From positions 99,635-163,634 of the forward strand of contig NZ_SWCN01000012.1 of the NCBI RefSeq assembly GCF_005116575.1: 64,000 nt of DNA, given 5' to 3'. A program made the position numbers and the translations under genes. Positions 63,435-64,000 of this stretch are shown here, one piece after another (the stretch's first letter is position 1; every line of letters begins with the position of its first letter). The notes beneath the pieces are model-generated. The model did no database searches. It was not told the origin of the DNA and saw only the letters and a program-made list of their open reading frames with translations. Source of the stretch: Desulforhopalus sp. IMCC35007. GTDB taxonomy: Bacteria; Desulfobacterota; Desulfobulbia; Desulfobulbales; Desulfocapsaceae.

Positions 63435-63467
63435 AAAGGCGGACCTTGATTGGGGCCCGCCTTTTTT
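63435..63467 (+). terminator. Rho-independent terminator
   Basis: AAAGGCGG (63435-63442) pairs with CCGCCTTT (63457-63464), followed by further T residues. Confidence 0.85.
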
Positions 63468-63914
63468 GTTTTCAATTTTCGTTCTCTTTTCAATATTAGT
63501 TTATTTTCAAGATGATACATCAGAATAGAGGGGAGTTAAAACCGAAAACCCGTCTGTATTACACTTGATGAAGAAACCGATCTTCAAAAGCATCCCAGAC
63601 AAAAAATAGTTGTTGGCGATAATAACGTTCACTCTATTACCTATAGAGCATCATGCCGTGGCCTCTTGCAGCTATCTCCTTTGAAGTGGAGCAACTTTTT
63701 ATAGCGTAATGAAACAACGAAAATAGATCAAAACAACGGCACCCGATTCATCAATCGCCACACTAAAAACCCTTTATCCTCCCCTCCCTCAGCCTGCTCC
63801 TCGCCCTTTTGCCATAACCATCTCTTGCACCCAGAAAAGGCCCCAGCTTTTAGGACCACTGGATAAGTTATGAAAGTATGCATAGTTTCTCAAACAAACC
63901 AGCAAGGAGAAATT
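63468..63914. other. Spacer containing the left end of an insertion sequence
   Basis: About 450 bp with no gene. The stretch from about 63818 (TGCACCCAGAAAAGGCCCC, then TTTTAGGACCACTGGAT) looks like the left terminal region of an IS3-type element ahead of orfA. The right end and target duplication are outside the window, so the exact boundary is not proven. Confidence 0.5.
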
Positions 63915-64000
63915 ATGAAAAAGCAAAGAAGAAAACATACAGCAGCATTCAAAGCACGGGTGGCTCTCGAAGCGATTAAAGGTCTCAAAACTATGAGTGA
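63915..64000 (+). mobile_element. IS3-family transposase OrfA, N-terminal part (cut by window edge)
   Basis: Twenty-eight codons are visible, starting MKKQRRKHTAAFKARVALEA and continuing IKGLKTMS. This is the N-terminal helix-turn-helix start of IS3-family OrfA (the K-x-F-K-x-x-V-A-L-E-A pattern). AAGGAG precedes the ATG. The element continues beyond the window. Confidence 0.85.

Overview
The window looks like chromosomal DNA of an anaerobic, diazotrophic member of the Desulfobacterota, most likely a Desulfobulbales/Desulfocapsaceae-type sulfur or sulfate metaboliser. This is an inference from gene content: nifE-nifN-nifB, a selenocysteine-containing SelD with YedF, a tungstate (Tup) uptake operon, LC7/DUF4388 signalling proteins, many two-component proteins and moderate GC. 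No rRNA, tRNA, CRISPR array or prophage was recognised.

Layout. 1-8.7 kb: an antiporter fragment, a SulP-STAS-cNMP transporter, a FapA/DUF342 protein overlapping a CBS-ACT protein, a methyltransferase, a DUF386 protein, and an output-less Cache-HAMP receptor overlapping a DUF4388 protein. 8.7-15.5 kb: an accessory island of mostly single minus-strand genes (pRiA4b ORF-3-like, a frameshifted SnoaL gene, YcaQ glycosylase, two VOC proteins, a secreted delta-class carbonic anhydrase, HNH, GNAT). They are separated by long non-coding spacers that carry a repeated ~30-bp element and GC-rich palindromes resembling degenerate integron attC sites. 15.7-21.6 kb: an orphan histidine kinase, then nifENB behind a canonical sigma-54 promoter with an adjacent 23-bp palindrome and a strong terminator. 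21.7-25.6 kb: enolase and the selenium genes yedF and selD (in-frame UGA = Sec17 with a candidate bSECIS), a small Cys protein and a poly-Lys HhH protein. 26-32 kb: lipase, tandem-REC protein, UPF0173 hydrolase, flavodoxin, dodecin, MscS, CBS protein.

32-41 kb: a tupABC operon led by an HTH-periplasmic-binding-like regulator, with an intra-operon terminator after tupA; a divergent GAF-PAS histidine kinase/sigma-54 response regulator pair; then a REC-DUF4388-LC7 protein and a stand-alone LC7 protein. 41-51 kb: DTD, an M16C protease, a large MscS-like protein, a doubly frameshifted iron-sulfur flavoprotein relic, TrkA-TrkH and a DUF937 relic. 51-64 kb: a class A penicillin-binding protein with a downstream TPR lipoprotein (LpoP-like), an SLC13 transporter, a beta-hydroxyacid dehydrogenase, a UDG-fold protein, a periplasmic helical-repeat protein, an orphan amino-acid-binding protein, RsmB, PepQ-type peptidase and small conserved proteins. 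The window ends inside an IS3-family element.

Functional links: NifEN and NifB cooperate in FeMo-co synthesis; SelD and YedF supply activated selenium; TupABC feeds tungsten enzymes; TrkA gates TrkH; the TPR lipoprotein probably activates the adjacent PBP. The best candidates for something under-described are the cassette-like island with its repeats, the LC7/DUF4388 signalling set, and the regulated nifENB and tup operons.
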